A stretch of 64,000 nucleotides of DNA from Kingdonia uniflora (taxonomy: Eukaryota; Streptophyta; Magnoliopsida; Ranunculales; Circaeasteraceae). Below, piece by piece: positions 1-11,771 of the stretch. The position numbers and the translations under genes were made by a program. Below the pieces are notes generated by a model, which did no database searches, was not told where the DNA came from, and saw only the letters and a list, made by a program, of their open reading frames with translations. Location: assembly GCA_014058105.1 (NCBI GenBank), contig JACGCM010002205.1:2232001-2296000 (forward strand), given 5' to 3'. Numbering within the stretch: the stretch's first letter is position 1; each line of letters opens with the position of its first letter.

Positions 1-742
1 ACCGACTTTAGGAGTTTGGTGTTGGGCTCGCGCAGACGCGAATAGCGGCGTGGATTTTCTTATTGAGTTCCTGTAGAGTAAGGTAGGAAGGGTAAGGTGG
101 AGAGTATTGGGGTTGGGGGGGGGGGGAAGGTCAAAGGTTCGGAGTGTGTTCAGCGCTGCGCTCCCCAAGACGTTCTCGATCAGGGCGGCGTTTGGGGTAT
201 TGGGTAGTTTGAAGAGTGGAGTCAGAAGAATCCTCCGTGGGGTATATACCAAGGTTGATTGAACCGGTAGGTAAAATGGTGGGAGCACCCTTGGTGCCAG
301 GGTGGACCGGGGGAACTTCAACCTTGGGGGTGGGGCCCGAGGTGAGCACGGGCTAAAAACTCGGAAGGGGCAGGGGCCCGGGATCGCGTAGGAGTATCCT
401 GGGTGTGAACCTGCTGAAGCTCCCGAACTATATGGTGCAGTTCGTCGAGGGCACGATGCTGGCGCTCATTGTCATCCAAATGACGTTGCCGTTCGGCCTC
501 AAGTTTGTTGCGTCGGTCTTCATGTTCAAGATGCAGTTGATTGGAATGGCGCTCTTCAGCCTAGGCGAACTATTGGTTGATCAGAGCGAGTTGGGTAGCT
601 ATGCCGTCGGTGAAATTTTTAACGATGGCAGAGGTGAAGTGAAGGGTGGGGGCCCTTGAGGCAGGTTGTGAGTGGTGGAAAGAGGAAGAGAAAAAAGGCA
701 AAGGTAGTTGGGTAGGGTAGGTATAGTATAGACGATGCCAAA
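1..742 (-). pseudogene. Element A: leader and start of gag (minus strand)
   Basis: Reading leftwards from the LTR edge at 743 there is a primer-site-like stretch (TTTGGCATCGTC on the minus strand), a purine-poor leader, then a gag-like start. Minus-strand translation of about 660-350 gives a charged, heptad-like segment rich in E, R, H and L, broken by stops near its start; 349-131 in another frame is proline-rich with several PTP/PPV-type motifs. Coiled-coil plus proline-rich spacer is usual at the gag N-terminus of plant Tat-type elements. A G homopolymer lies at about 114-126. The rest of the element is outside the window to the left. Confidence 0.55.
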
Positions 743-1226
743 TGTAGTGACCAAGTTTCGTATGCGGGGAAATTGGCTCTTACACTAAGGGGTTAATCTT
801 TGACTAGGGGTTTGCAAGCATATAATAAATAAAAATACGTGATACTACTGGGAAAATACACTTGCGTGGAGGCCTAGAATGGGTTACTCCACGACCTCTA
901 GTGAGAATTTTAAGGAGAAATGATATATATTGAGTTAGTTGAAGGATCGAGAAGTAGATTATTACAAGGTATTCGAAGGTAATCTTGTAAGGCTTTACAA
1001 TAGAATTTTTTTAACCCCCTCATAGTACCTCCTCCCTCTTATTTATAGGATATAGAAAGGCCTGAGTTATCATGGGAGGTCAAGTTACATGTATATCCTT
1101 TAGGGACAACTGACTTAAACCCGGAGTTGGTTTGATACTGTAGCTGTTGGTTCTGACACCGCGGTTGTTGGTTCTGCCACTGTAGCTGTCAAGCGGCGTG
1201 TTTCATTATTTTCTCTGGTAAGCTGG
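743..1226 (-). repeat. Element A 5' LTR, outer part (split by element B)
   Basis: Begins TGTAG at 743; the other part (13162-13407) ends CTACA, so the rejoined LTR is about 730 bp with TGTAG/CTACA ends, close to the 714 bp LTR of element L at 59426-60139. On the minus strand a TATA box (TATAAATA) lies near 1038-1048. The primer-site-like sequence immediately left of 743 shows this is the 5' LTR of a minus-strand element. Element B is inserted at 1227. Confidence 0.75.
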
Positions 1227-2470
1227 TGATGAGCGCATAATTATGATATTTTTAATATACCCGAACATGTATTTTTGTCGTTCATTATATTTAATTTTGG
1301 GTACTTATGCGCATTTGTTTGATTGTAGCTACTGGAGATGGATATTTGAAACCAAGCTTTTAAAGTCAAGTAAAAGTGTCTCTAACAGTTCATAGCACAA
1401 AAAGTCAATGACATAATATATTTTCTCTCAAGATTAAAGAAATATATACACAAATATTCTAGGAGAATAAGATCAAAAAATATATTGCATCCAAGATCCT
1501 TGAAGATATTTTATATTGAAGATATATGCAAAAGTTTCCATGAAGAAAGATCTCTATATCACTTAAGGGAATTATATGCAAGAATCTTGGGTGATTGGTT
1601 GTAAAATTAGAAGATATTATTGTGAAAATATTCTTTGCAATTTAATGTAAAATTTCTAAATTTGGGTTTCTTCTCCTATAAAAAGAACCCTCCCCCCATT
1701 GTAATTGGGCATCCCATATTCGAGCAAGTTTAGAAGAAATAAAGTCTTAGTTTTATTTAATTTTCTTCTCTCTCTTTTATTTTCTTTTGTAAATAGTTAG
1801 TTGTTAATGCGATAAGGTCCGAGATGAGGGGCTAATCTCCTAGCTAAGGCTAGGATGAGGCCTCTTCTTAGATGAGCAATAGTTATTATTAATTAGGTTC
1901 TAACTAGTTTTGTCTTAGTTTACGATTGATAAGTGAGTGCATTATATCGAAGGCTTGACCATAGCTTCAGTTTGGTGTACGATAACTTTGGATACAAATA
2001 AGTACTACTAACCATAGACTTTATTTGGAGATCTAGAAAGAGGAAATACAAGAGAACTCACTCTAGCCTAGCCATGGTTGAGTTGATAATTCTCTAAGAT
2101 GCTCTCCACCATCATTAAAAAAGTATAACCACTAAATGCTTGACCATAGATTCAGTGGTTTATTTTACAACATCGTATGTGTCTTAACACGAGCATATGA
2201 TGGATGGAGATATTAGGATCTAGTTGTATATTGATTAGTGCTTGGAAAGGTAGAGGCCAAGTCTGAACCTTAGCTCTCGTTCTCATTAAGTTTTATATTT
2301 AGTTTTTATTTACTTCTTCTTAGATTTATCTCTTCTAAAATCGTAATTCGGCCTAGAAAGTAATTGTTTTCCCAAACCTCCCAGTGGATTCGATCCCACT
2401 CATCCGTACTACAATTCGACAACAGTACTTTGAGCGAGTATTTTATAGAGGTCCTAGAAACCTCTTATCA
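1227..2470 (+). repeat. Element B 5' LTR
   Basis: 1,244 bp, TGATGAG...CTTATCA, with terminal inverted heptamers differing at one position. A TATA box (CTATAAAAAG) lies at about 1678-1687. It is followed by AATG, the first bases expected before the primer site, and then abruptly by inverted 3' internal sequence. Confidence 0.85.
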
Positions 2471-2665
2471 AATGATTTTCAATATGAATGGAAGGGTATG
2501 TAGTTGAAAAGGTGATGTACTATCCTCGTTGCAAATTCTCTTTCAAAAACCAAATAATACATGAATAGTGATCCTTAATATTAGCCCCTAATTAGGCAGA
2601 TATATTTTGTAAAAACCAGAGATAGTTCAAATCTAATTCTCTATGAAACATATTTTTTCTAAAAA
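2471..2665 (-). repeat. Inverted copy of element B 3' internal sequence
   Basis: This stretch is the reverse complement of about 10225-10415 (the end of the long internal ORF of element B), with scattered differences. It joins the 5' LTR directly and is cut at 2665 by the LTR of element C. Confidence 0.7.
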
Positions 2666-5119
2666 TGTCACGCCCCAAAATCCGGTAATCGGTAGCTTGA
2701 CCAATTACTAGATTCTAAGTAGTGCAGGTCGGGGAATCCAAAGATTCTACCCCACAAATAGCCAAGCCGTAGACAAATTCTGACTCGGCTATTCACATAT
2801 AACAATAATCATCAAAGTAAAGAAATGAAATAACAACATAGCGGAAGCAAAAAACATATATACATATCTAACAGAAATATATACAATGTCCAAAATAAGG
2901 TACAACAACATACGCTGAGATAACTACAAAAGTCTAAACTAAAACTGGTCGGCAACGTCAACTGCTCCAAACACTGCTGAGGCTCTCAGCAACTCAAACT
3001 ACTCAACCTCTGAAAGGGAGAAAATAATGCGAGAGTGAGCAAAACCATGGCTCACTGAATACCCAGCAAGTCTAAATAACATACTAGTAAACAGATACAG
3101 ATAAAGAGAGTGATGTGAAACAAATAGAGTAAGTTTAAGTAGAATAATAGTAACTAATAGATTCATGATCCAAGTAACTGAGTAGTAAGAACAGAAAGGA
3201 AATATAAGAGTAACCAAAGTAAGAATAAGGAATATAACAAAAGGAGGGAATGCAACAATGAGGGAAAGATGCAATGATATGCCAATGATGTGATATGTGC
3301 TAAGTTTTAAATGCTAAATGAGTTGATGTTGAAAATGTGATGCAATCCTATTATAATAATTAATGGCTGACCAACCGCTAGCATGTTTGACTTAAAGAGA
3401 CCTGTTAAAGGGATACAATGGGTACGATTTTGTCAAGCTCGACCAAGCTAGTGGATGCTCACTTGATCAAAGTGTTCCAGGCTTTTCAACCCACGGAGCC
3501 AACGTCCGAACTGTATTTCATTCCGAGGAGTTTCAACCTCAAGGATAAGCCCTGTACCGGATTGTAAATACTTTCTCATACCTTCCCACACCCCCGGATG
3601 GGTTTTTAAGGTATGATAGTATCCATCCTGGACCCACCTACTATTTCAACCCGATGTAGGACTCCTGCGATCCTATCGTAGGTCAAGCGATGTAGAGCTT
3701 TGTTATGTATCCAATCTCGATAAGTTAAAAGAGTTGGCATGATTTTAAAAGATGCAGCAAATCCTGAGGATTACAATGTAATAGCCGTGAACCCGGCAAA
3801 CAAACATAGGATAACCACCTGCAGAAGAGCGTGGCAACAATTCTAAACAAAATGCCCAATGACTCGGTTGCACCATCTAAACTGATAAAACAACAACCTA
3901 ACCATCATCACAACTAAACAACCTTAGTCTCTAGAAGACTGAACCCAACAACAAGAATGCAACTACCAGTAACTACACTAACAACTTCTAGCAAATCCCA
4001 AAGCCAATGTAACTATAGTAACTAAAGAGTTAACAATTATATGGAGAAGTAATATGAAAATAAACCCTAACTGATCACAACACCTCTATGCTCAGAGTAC
4101 TACTCAAATCAATATCTATTAACTAGTAGAGGAATTTAGAAATGAAGGGAAAGTTCGCCTGAAGGAAATCCCGAGTCCTGCGAAAAACCAACCCGGAAAC
4201 CCAACTACGATCCGTGGAAAAGCAAATGGAATGCCTGGAAATCTAACATACACCAGGAACAATAAGCAACCAAAAATTTAAGGAAACAAGAATAAAATCC
4301 AAACCCTATAAATCAAACCCTAAGCCAAATCAAGCGGAATTGACGGAAAAGGAATAAGGGAATTACTTACCGAGGAAAGGAGAAGAGATCGCAGCGAAGC
4401 TGCGGGTGAATCCTCGAGTAAAGATGAAGGTTGGATTAGGAGTGAGGAGGAGAGAGGAAAAGGTTAGGGAGAGGAGAAAGTGAAGGAGTGAAGAGAGGAA
4501 TGAAGAAATGAAGTATATAAATCTAGACGCAGTTAAAATTGTGCCTCTATTCGAACAGGGAAGATTCTGTTCGAACAGGACAAGGCTTGCTCGAACAGAA
4601 TGTTGCAGGGATGAAAGAAAACTGTCCCTGGATGATCCTATTCGAACAGACAAAGTCCTGTTCGAGCAGAACTGGTCTGTTCAAAAATTGGACTTACCAG
4701 AAAAGCTAAGGAATTGCCGGGAGACACCACGGACCACCCCGAGCACCCCGGAACTCCACAGACCACCTCCACCACCACACAAACACTTTACGAACCCAAC
4801 CAAGGTTCCCCAAGGTGAACACACCACCTCTACCGTCCCTCGGCAACCAAAACGCCTAAGCCCCCCAAAAGAAATCTTTTCCTCGGGCGACCCCGGAAAT
4901 CTGCCGGCCACTCCAACGGTTCACCGGAACCACCCCAAATCACACACACAACACATAAATACCACTACCAAACTTTCTACAGGCTCCCAAGGCCTCAAAA
5001 CCACCTTTAACTTCAAAACACTTCCGAACCGCCCAAAATATCTAAATGAATCTAATATGCCAATGAGATTAAGAATATTAAGAGTGAATATTAGGAATAA
5101 TTAAATACGGGTCATTACA
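2666..5119 (-). repeat. Element C 3' LTR (Tekay/Del-like chromovirus)
   Basis: On the minus strand the LTR starts TGTAATGACCC (5119) and ends GGGCGTGACA (2666), 2,454 bp, typical in length and ends for the Del/Tekay group. It is directly preceded on that strand by a purine tract and then integrase. The long plus-strand reading frame at 4508-5104 lies wholly in this LTR and has no sign of being a gene. A cluster of TTCGAACAG-type motifs occurs at 4546-4690. Confidence 0.75.
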
Positions 5120-5136
5120 ATCTACCCCCCTAAAAG
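5120..5136 (-). other. Element C polypurine tract
   Basis: Minus strand reads TTTTAGGGGGGTAGATT immediately before TGTAATG, the position expected for the plus-strand primer of reverse transcription. Confidence 0.7.
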
Positions 5137-5139
5137 AAA

Positions 5140-6287
5140 ATTTTGCCCTCGAAATTAAGCACATACCTCAGCCTGAGAATAAATGCATAGTGTCTCCTCA
5201 CATCGGCCTCTAACTCCCAGGTAGCCTCCTCTAGTCCATGGTGACTCCACTGGACTCTCACAAACAGAATAACCTTGCTACGAAGAACTTTCTCCTCCCG
5301 ATCCAAAATGGACTTCGAATGATTAATATACGAGGCATCGCCCTGAACCTCAATCGGTCCCTAATCAATCACCTGAGTAGGATCCCGCTCGTACTTCCTC
5401 AACATAGAAACGTGGAAGACGCTGTAAATTCTGCTCAGCTGCGGCGGTAATGCTAACTGGTACGCTAACTCTCCAACTCTATCCAGAATCTCAAACGGCC
5501 CAATATATCTCGGAGCTAGCTTCCCCTTCTTGCTGAAACGCATCACGCCCTTCATCGGTGAAACCTTCAGCAAAATATGATCTCTGATCCGAAGCTATAA
5601 CGGTCTCCTGCGGATGTCGGCGTAACTCTTCTGTCGGCTCTGAGCTGTACGTAGTCGATCTCTGATAATAGTAACTGCCTCTGTGATCTCCCAAACAAAG
5701 TCTGGCCCCAGTTACCTTTGCTCGCCAACCTCTGCCCTACCCAAAGGTGATCTGCATGGTCGACCAAATAAAGCCTCGTATGGCGCCATCCCGATGATCA
5801 ACTGAAAGCTATTGTTGTACGCGAACTCCCCCCCAAGGTAAGTACTCGTCCCAGCTGCCCTTGAAGTCCAAAACACAAGCTCGAAGTATATCCTCAAGGA
5901 TCTGGTTAACTCATTCTGTCTGACCGTCAGTCTGAGGGTGAAATGCTGCACTGAAATCCAGTCTAGTATCCATAGCTCACTGAAAACTCTGCCAAAATTT
6001 TCTGGTAAACCTGGGGTCTCTATCTGACATAATAGACACTGGAACCCCGTGTAAACGAACAATTTCCCTCACATATATCCTACTCAACTCATCCACTGTG
6101 AACGTCATGTGGACCAGAATAAAATGCGCCGATTTGGTTAGTCGGTCCACAATCACCCAAATAGAATCATGTAGCTTCTTTGTCCGCGGTAAACCTGATA
6201 TGAAGTCCATCGTCACATGCTCCCATTTCCACTCTGGAATAGGTAAGGGTTTAAGCTATACCACCGGTTTCTGATGCTCGGCCTTTA
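5140..6287 (-). pseudogene. Element C integrase, 5'-truncated and frameshifted
   Basis: Minus-strand fragments in order: the linker before the core at about 6287-6220, then the catalytic core with MDFISGLP, DRLTKSAHFI and SDRDPRFT (6216-5977; the last two carry catalytic Asp), then a shifted frame containing the third catalytic residue in a GQTE context (about 5945-5840), and finally the C-terminal part with YIGPFEIL and YSVFHVSMLR (5573-5361). This is chromovirus-type integrase running towards the 3' LTR. At least four frame changes separate the pieces, so it is dead. Protease and RT are missing: the element stops at about 6287, where element B leader sequence resumes. Confidence 0.8.
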
Positions 6288-7038
6288 CTTTGGGGGCACA
6301 AGAAGGATGGATTTGATGATGCTTTTAGCTTTTGCATATTAACTGTCTTGTTTCCAACTTTGTGACTATCCTGCAAAACAAGAGAAAAATGATTAGTGAA
6401 CTTGCAACAACAGTATTAATTAAATTTCCAAGTTTATTGTAGTCTATGATGTCCTGATTTTCAAATGCGCATATCATTCAACTCAGTTGAGAGAGAGCAA
6501 TAAATAATATTAATTTGGAAAGATATTTCAGAAAGGAAAAAAATTATAGAAAGAAGTTTTCTAGAATATAGCTTCCCTAATGCTCAAAACAGGTGATGAA
6601 TATATAGCGGCGTCCTTAATGGTGACTATTTTTTCAAAAGGCTGCAACTCACAAGCGACTAAACTGAAAAATATAATCTATAGCAATTTGGAAAAGATTT
6701 TGAATTATATAAAACTTTCGTAGCAAACGTATTTCCCAACTATGAAGTATATATGATCAAAAATTGTGAAACATTCAGGAATAGACTTCACAGTTACTAT
6801 AGTGCCAAAAACTTGAAACAAATTTAAAATAAAATAAAAATAAAACTAGAGAAACAGAAAGAGAAATGATAATAATAGAAACACTATATGCTATTACCGG
6901 CCAACTATACTTTTAGAAACAATGAATTTAGAAATCATTGGCAGGGTATTAGAAAGAATTTATAAAGAAAATTAACAAAGAAAATTTGGTATTAGAGAGA
7001 ATAGTTTTCAACGATGCCTCCCCGGCAATGGCGCCATT
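6288..7038 (-). repeat. Inverted element B leader with primer site
   Basis: Reverse-oriented 5' untranslated leader. The 18 bp at 7019-7036 read on the minus strand as TGGCGCCATTGCCGGGGA, one base from the classic tRNA-Asp-type primer site of plant Athila/Tat elements. 6288-6537 is the reverse complement of 7710-7946 in the plus copy, so the two arms form a roughly 240 bp inverted repeat around 6538-7709. Confidence 0.7.
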
Positions 7039-7709
7039 TGATAAGAGGTTTTTATGGCCTTTAGCAAATTACCCACTCAAAGTACGGTTGTCGAATCGTA
7101 GTACGGATGAGTGGGATCGAATCTACAGGGATGTTTGGGAAAACAAATACTTTCTAGACCGAATTGCGGTTTTATTAGAGATAAATCTAAGAAGAAGTAA
7201 ATAAAAACTAAATATAAAACTTAATGAGAAAGATAGCTAAGGTTTGGACTTGGCCTCCACCTTTCAAAGCACTAATCAATATATAACTAGATCCTAATAT
7301 CTCTACCCATCATATGTTCGTGTTAAGACACATACGATGTTGCAAAATAAACCACTAAATCTATGGTCAAGCATTTAGTGGTTATACTTTTAAATGATGG
7401 TGAAGAACATCTTAGAGAATTATCAACTCAACCATGGCTAGGCTTGAGCGAGTTCTCTAGTGTTTCCTCTTTCTAGATCTCCAAATCAAGTCTATGGTTA
7501 GTTGCACTTGATTGTATCCAAAGTTATCGTACACCAAACCGAAGCTATGGTCAAGCCTTCGATATGATACACTAACTTATCAATCGTAAAGCAAAGAGAA
7601 AACTAATTAAAACCTAATTAATATCAACTATTGCTCATCCAAGAAGAGGCCTCATCCTAGCCTTAGCTAGGAGATTAGCTGCTCATCTCGGACTTCATTG
7701 TATTTCCTT
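7039..7709 (-). repeat. Inverted, 5'-truncated element B LTR
   Basis: Reverse complement of the last roughly 670 bp of the B LTR (compare 1812-2470), ending TGATAAG at 7039. The part upstream of and including the TATA box is absent; the copy begins about 110 bp downstream of the expected transcription start. Confidence 0.75.
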
Positions 7710-8829
7710 TCTGAATTATCTTTCCAAATTGATATTATTTAATGCTCTCTCTCAATCGAGCTGAAAAATATGATCATTTGATAATCAGGACATCATAGAC
7801 TACAATAAACTTGGAAATTGGATTAATATTGTTGTCGCAAGTTCACTAATCATTTTTCTCTTGTTTTGCAGGATAGTAACAAAGTTAGAAACGAGACGAA
7901 CAATGCGCAAAGCATCATCAAATCCATCCTTCTTGTGCCCCCTAAGTGAAGGGGCAGCCACAGCTTCACCGGGAAGTACTTCCCATAGAATGGTACCTCT
8001 TTAAACTTGACATCTATAAGGGGTTCATATCCGCTCCGCCCCCGCACTAGGAACATAAAGTCGTGTGGACTGTACAAATACACGCTTCTCTAATAAAATA
8101 TTTACTGTGGTTGGATTGACCTATTGCTGTGTTTAAATTTCTTTTCATTCTAGCATTAGTAAAGGTAAAAACTGTTAGAGACTTGCGGGATTTCATCACC
8201 CAAAAAGCTCTCTAACAAGTGGGACCACCCATTAGGGATCCGAAAAAATTCGTATCACACAAAAATTGAACTTCCCAGACTTGAAAATAACTGATAATAA
8301 AAAAGATAAGCAAGATTCCTGTGGGATTTCATCACCTAATAGATTGGTGTACTAGACCCGGGTACAAACACGGGTTCGTAGGATACGGCCCCAGCCTGGC
8401 ACCGTGAAATACTGGCTGTAGGTTTGCAATGTTTCCGTTTCGAGTGCTGACGTACGATAAGGCGACTCGCTCGGGCGTGAGGATCGAACATCTACTCTAA
8501 GATGTTACTAACACAGTGATGCAGGGGAGTGTAGGAACCAAAGCCTTTGACCATCCTACCCTTTTGTAAACATAGAAGAAGACCTAATTATTTCTTCTAA
8601 CAAAATGCTGAAGTGCTAGATTTTTAGGCTTGATTAATTTTTTTATTAGGTGTTAATTTAATTATAAAATATCGTACATGCAAGAACATTGGAATTCATA
8701 GAACTCACATTTTGACATCTCACAATATCCTCAAAATCATTTTCAATCATAGGATCACCAAAATTCTCAATACGTGGAACCTTTCTAACCTCATTCCTAT
8801 ATGCAGTCTCAGTAATCCTTTTAGTCATC
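7710..8829 (+). other. Element B leader and unassigned internal sequence
   Basis: 7710-7946 is plus-oriented leader matching the inverted arm 6288-6537. A splice-acceptor-like TTGTTTTGCAG occurs at about 7861-7871 and is conserved in both arms. From 7950 to 8829 I see no supported reading frame; a short direct repeat (GGGATTTCATCACC) occurs near 8189 and 8323. Confidence 0.45.
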
Positions 8830-9110
8830 CAAACAGTTCCCACCCACTCCACCTAAACCATCTTTGGAAAATACCCTTGCTCTCTTCATGCAACAATCAA
8901 TGGAAAATAAAAAACAATCAATGGTAAGTCAACAACAAGCGTTGCAATTTCGGCAACAAATGAAACAATTCCAAGAACAAACTTTGGTTAATAAATATTC
9001 TACATCTTAATCTATCTCTAGATTAGAGACTCAGATAACTTAGTTGTCAACCACATGGAGTGAAATAGAGCACGAAAAACTTCCAAGCAATGAAGAAGAA
9101 TAACTTGAAG
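8830..9110 (+). pseudogene. Element B gag C-terminal remnant
   Basis: Translation gives a P-x-P-P-K-P-S-L-E segment, then a long Q/M-rich helix, then a SRLETQI-type motif and LPSNEE. This order (SLE..., helix, short LExQI motif, LPSN) is typical of the gag C-terminus of Athila-like elements. Several stops interrupt it. No zinc knuckle is visible. Confidence 0.5.
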
Positions 9111-9377
9111 TTAAATCCCCTTGTTATTTAGAAAATAATGAATTCAAGCGTAATCAAGGAATATTTTCCCCGTGGGGTGAATGGATACCATATTACGAGA
9201 CAAATTTAGAAGATGAAGATTTTAAGGTTGACGATTCTATGTCACAAGAGGATCTTAAAGAAGCGGCTAACATGTTCAATGAAATTCTTTCTTAATCACC
9301 TCCTAATTCTTCCCTCAACATTCAACTACCGATGTATCCCTTCACCGATAGAGCCCCACCAATTCTGAAATAATATC

Positions 9378-9983
9378 ATGATAGAAAGTGAGTATTTTTC
9401 TAAATTCTTAGACGATTTTGCAGATGATGATAAATGTCTTGAAAGTGTGAATTTAACATCGATTCCTAAGAAAATGCGAGCTCCATCTTTATCCAGACCA
9501 GTGCCACCTTCTTCATCTCTCTTCCTTGAATCCATACCTCTATCACCTGAGCCTAATGGGGGTACCATGACCATAAACAATTTTGAGGACTTGTATGGAG
9601 ATAACTCTTGTTGCATTTCTATTGATGAATGTTTAAATTATTTTATGGACTCAAATGATCCTGAGATTCGTGAAATGGTACAATCATTAGTATCTAAAAA
9701 TATGTTTCAACTTGGACATGTCTCTAAGCCAATGAATATCCACGTCAATGGTCAGGATGAGTCCCTTGAGATAAGTTGTGATTTTAGGCACATAAATTTT
9801 AAATGTTTGTTAGAGTCAATTGTTCCCCGATCCCCAGATCCACAAATATGTCATATAGTTTTTCTTCTACAAAGAGAAAACATTTCAAAAAAAATTATTC
9901 TTTTGGGGATGCCTCACAGACTTGCTTTGTCAGAACCACCTATCACATTTTCTGGAATATCAACGATAACATGGGGGTTTTGA
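9378..9983 (+). CDS. Element B internal ORF 1, function unknown
   Basis: 201 codons open. The N-terminal half is acidic and serine/proline-rich (two Asp-rich patches near residues 11-20, SLSRPVPPSSS near 35-45). The middle has a CCISIDECLNYFMDSND stretch. I do not recognise the family. It sits where pol would be in an autonomous relative and overlaps the next ORF by about 180 bp in another frame, so the two may have been one protein before a frameshift. It could be an element-specific accessory protein or chance survival of an open frame. Confidence 0.4.
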   Translation: MIESEYFSKFLDDFADDDKCLESVNLTSIPKKMRAPSLSRPVPPSSSLFLESIPLSPEPNGGTMTINNFEDLYGDNSCCISIDECLNYFMDSNDPEIREMVQSLVSKNMFQLGHVSKPMNIHVNGQDESLEISCDFRHINFKCLLESIVPRSPDPQICHIVFLLQRENISKKIILLGMPHRLALSEPPITFSGISTITWGF

Positions 9984-10441
9984 AAATTTTCAAAGAAAAT
10001 ATCTTTCCAGGAAAATTGAGTTTTGAATCTAGTACATTTTCGGGGACAAATACTTGTATACCAATCTTATTATTTACTGCAACACATAGTAATGATATGA
10101 TTGTATTGAAAATTTTAAAGGGAAATATGTTCCCTGGGTATGTGTTTGCTTTATCTTGGGAAAAAAAGTTTTTCTTGATTTGTCTAAAATTTTCAACTTG
10201 GAATAATATAATGATAGGCAATGTTTTTAGAAAAAATATTTTTCATAGAGAATTAGATTTGAACTATCTCTGGTTTTTACAAAATATATCTGTCCAATTA
10301 TGGGTTAATATTAAGGATCACCATTCATGTGTTATCTTGTTTTTGAAAAAAAAATTTCAACCAAGATATTACATCACCTTTTCAACTTCATACCCTTCCA
10401 GTCATATTGAAAATTTTAAGTTTGGGGGTACATTCGTCTAG
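9803..10441 (+). CDS. Element B internal ORF 2 with four degenerate repeats
   Basis: 212 codons open, rich in F, I, K and N. From about residue 50 there are four imperfect repeats of roughly 40 residues, each built around a V-x-K-I-F-K-x-N-x-F-P-G core: KIFKENIFPG, KILKGNMFPG, NVFRKNIFHR and a weaker LFLKKKFQPR. The underlying DNA also repeats, so the protein grew by tandem duplication. I know no family with this repeat. The reverse complement of its last 190 bp is found at 2471-2665. Its position just before the 3' motif block is where env-like ORFs sit in Athila-type elements, but no signal peptide or membrane segment is seen. Confidence 0.4.
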   Translation: MFVRVNCSPIPRSTNMSYSFSSTKRKHFKKNYSFGDASQTCFVRTTYHIFWNINDNMGVLKIFKENIFPGKLSFESSTFSGTNTCIPILLFTATHSNDMIVLKILKGNMFPGYVFALSWEKKFFLICLKFSTWNNIMIGNVFRKNIFHRELDLNYLWFLQNISVQLWVNIKDHHSCVILFLKKKFQPRYYITFSTSYPSSHIENFKFGGTFV

Positions 10442-11771
10442 CTGGAGACGGTAAACTTAGCGCTTCTTGGGAGACAACCCATGACACATTCATGTGAGAA
10501 ATTCCAGTTTTTATCCTCCATTTTTTTTATGCTCTCAAACATTAAGGGGAATGTTTCATTTAAGTTTGGGGGTAGGAAACCATTTCTTTAAATATTTTTT
10601 GAAGAAAAGTAAAATAATGAAACTTTGACAATTTATGACATTTTTTGACTAATTTGCAAATACTTAAACTGATTTTACCTTGGCATAAATATTATGGAAA
10701 AACTTAAATTTTGAAACTGTACCAACTATACACTGGAATATTTTGGACTATCTTAAGATAGATGTAATATCTTTTTATTAGCGACTAATTCAAGTTAACT
10801 TGGCATATTTTGAAAATGTGCACTTCACTATAGTTTTGCAATTAATACCTTCAATAGATTTTTGCTCATTATAAGAGAAATTTAACATATATGTTAGGTA
10901 TAGTTTGCTACAAGGGAGACAACTGCCTAAGAATTAGTTTATTCCTAAGAAAAATAATAATAAGTCAAATGCGCTCTTAAAACTTTCACGCTGCAAGGCT
11001 ACTCGCATGATTAAAAACTGAAAGAGAAAAAATTATCACCAATCTTGAGTTTGACCATGAACTACGTGAATGGAGCACAATAAAATGTTACTTAAGAAAA
11101 TCCCGAGTCTAGGTCATGATGGGGTACCACACCCTAACAACCTTAGCTAGCTGACGAGGATTGTCGACTGAAAACTCCTTGTGATGGAGGCTTCACTAAG
11201 AAATAATGTACTCAATAAGAAAAGGCTTGCAAAAGAAAAGATAAAAAGTAAAATTCTAGGAAGACAAATTGACTAAGGTACTTGTCGAACTGACCGCTAA
11301 ATTTATTCCAGTAAAAACTAGACTACCAAAAATGGAGTACATTATTCTAGACAGCGTATTAGGCGATAAAACTATTTTTAATGTACACTCAAATATAGCT
11401 AAAGCAAAATACTTGAATCTATTTCTAACCATAGGATAGTACCTCTAGTTTCGGATAAGCTTAAAATATTTTTTGGTATACTTAGGAGAATAACAAGTTT
11501 AAGTTTTTTTTAATCGGTATATTTTTGTCACAACTAAGTAAGGATAAGTTCGCAGGAAATGAGTCATGTATATTCTAGAGTTGTTTAAAATGTCATTATT
11601 GACTTTTGTGGGCATAGTCACTGCAAACCCTCATGAGAAAAAACTTATCCACTAGGCTAAACCTGGGGATCTAACGGCTTATTGCATATACTAAATGCAA
11701 TCGCACTCTCTGCGAAAGTGGCTATTATTTGATTTTACTCGGGACGAGGAAAAGACACGTTTGGGGGTATT
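10442..11771 (+). other. Element B 3' untranslated region and polypurine tract
   Basis: AT-rich, no supported frame. The block at 10459-10480 (AGCGCTTCTTGGGAGACAACCC) resembles a conserved block common after the last ORF in Athila/Tat-like elements. The end contains TCGGGACGAGGAAAAG and GTTTGGGGGTATT directly before the LTR at 11772, the presumed polypurine tract. Confidence 0.6.

Noticed and set aside
405..659. 84-codon plus-strand frame
   Set aside because: Mirror of the charged gag coil read on the minus strand; hydrophobic translation is what the reverse of E/R/Q-rich coil gives.
4508..5104. 198-codon plus-strand frame
   Set aside because: Lies wholly in the 2.45 kb LTR of element C, on the strand opposite to its transcription, with low-complexity P/T/H-rich translation.
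7019..7036. tRNA gene fragment
   Set aside because: Only an 18 bp match to a tRNA 3' end next to an LTR, which is a primer site. No tRNA cloverleaf was seen anywhere in the window.
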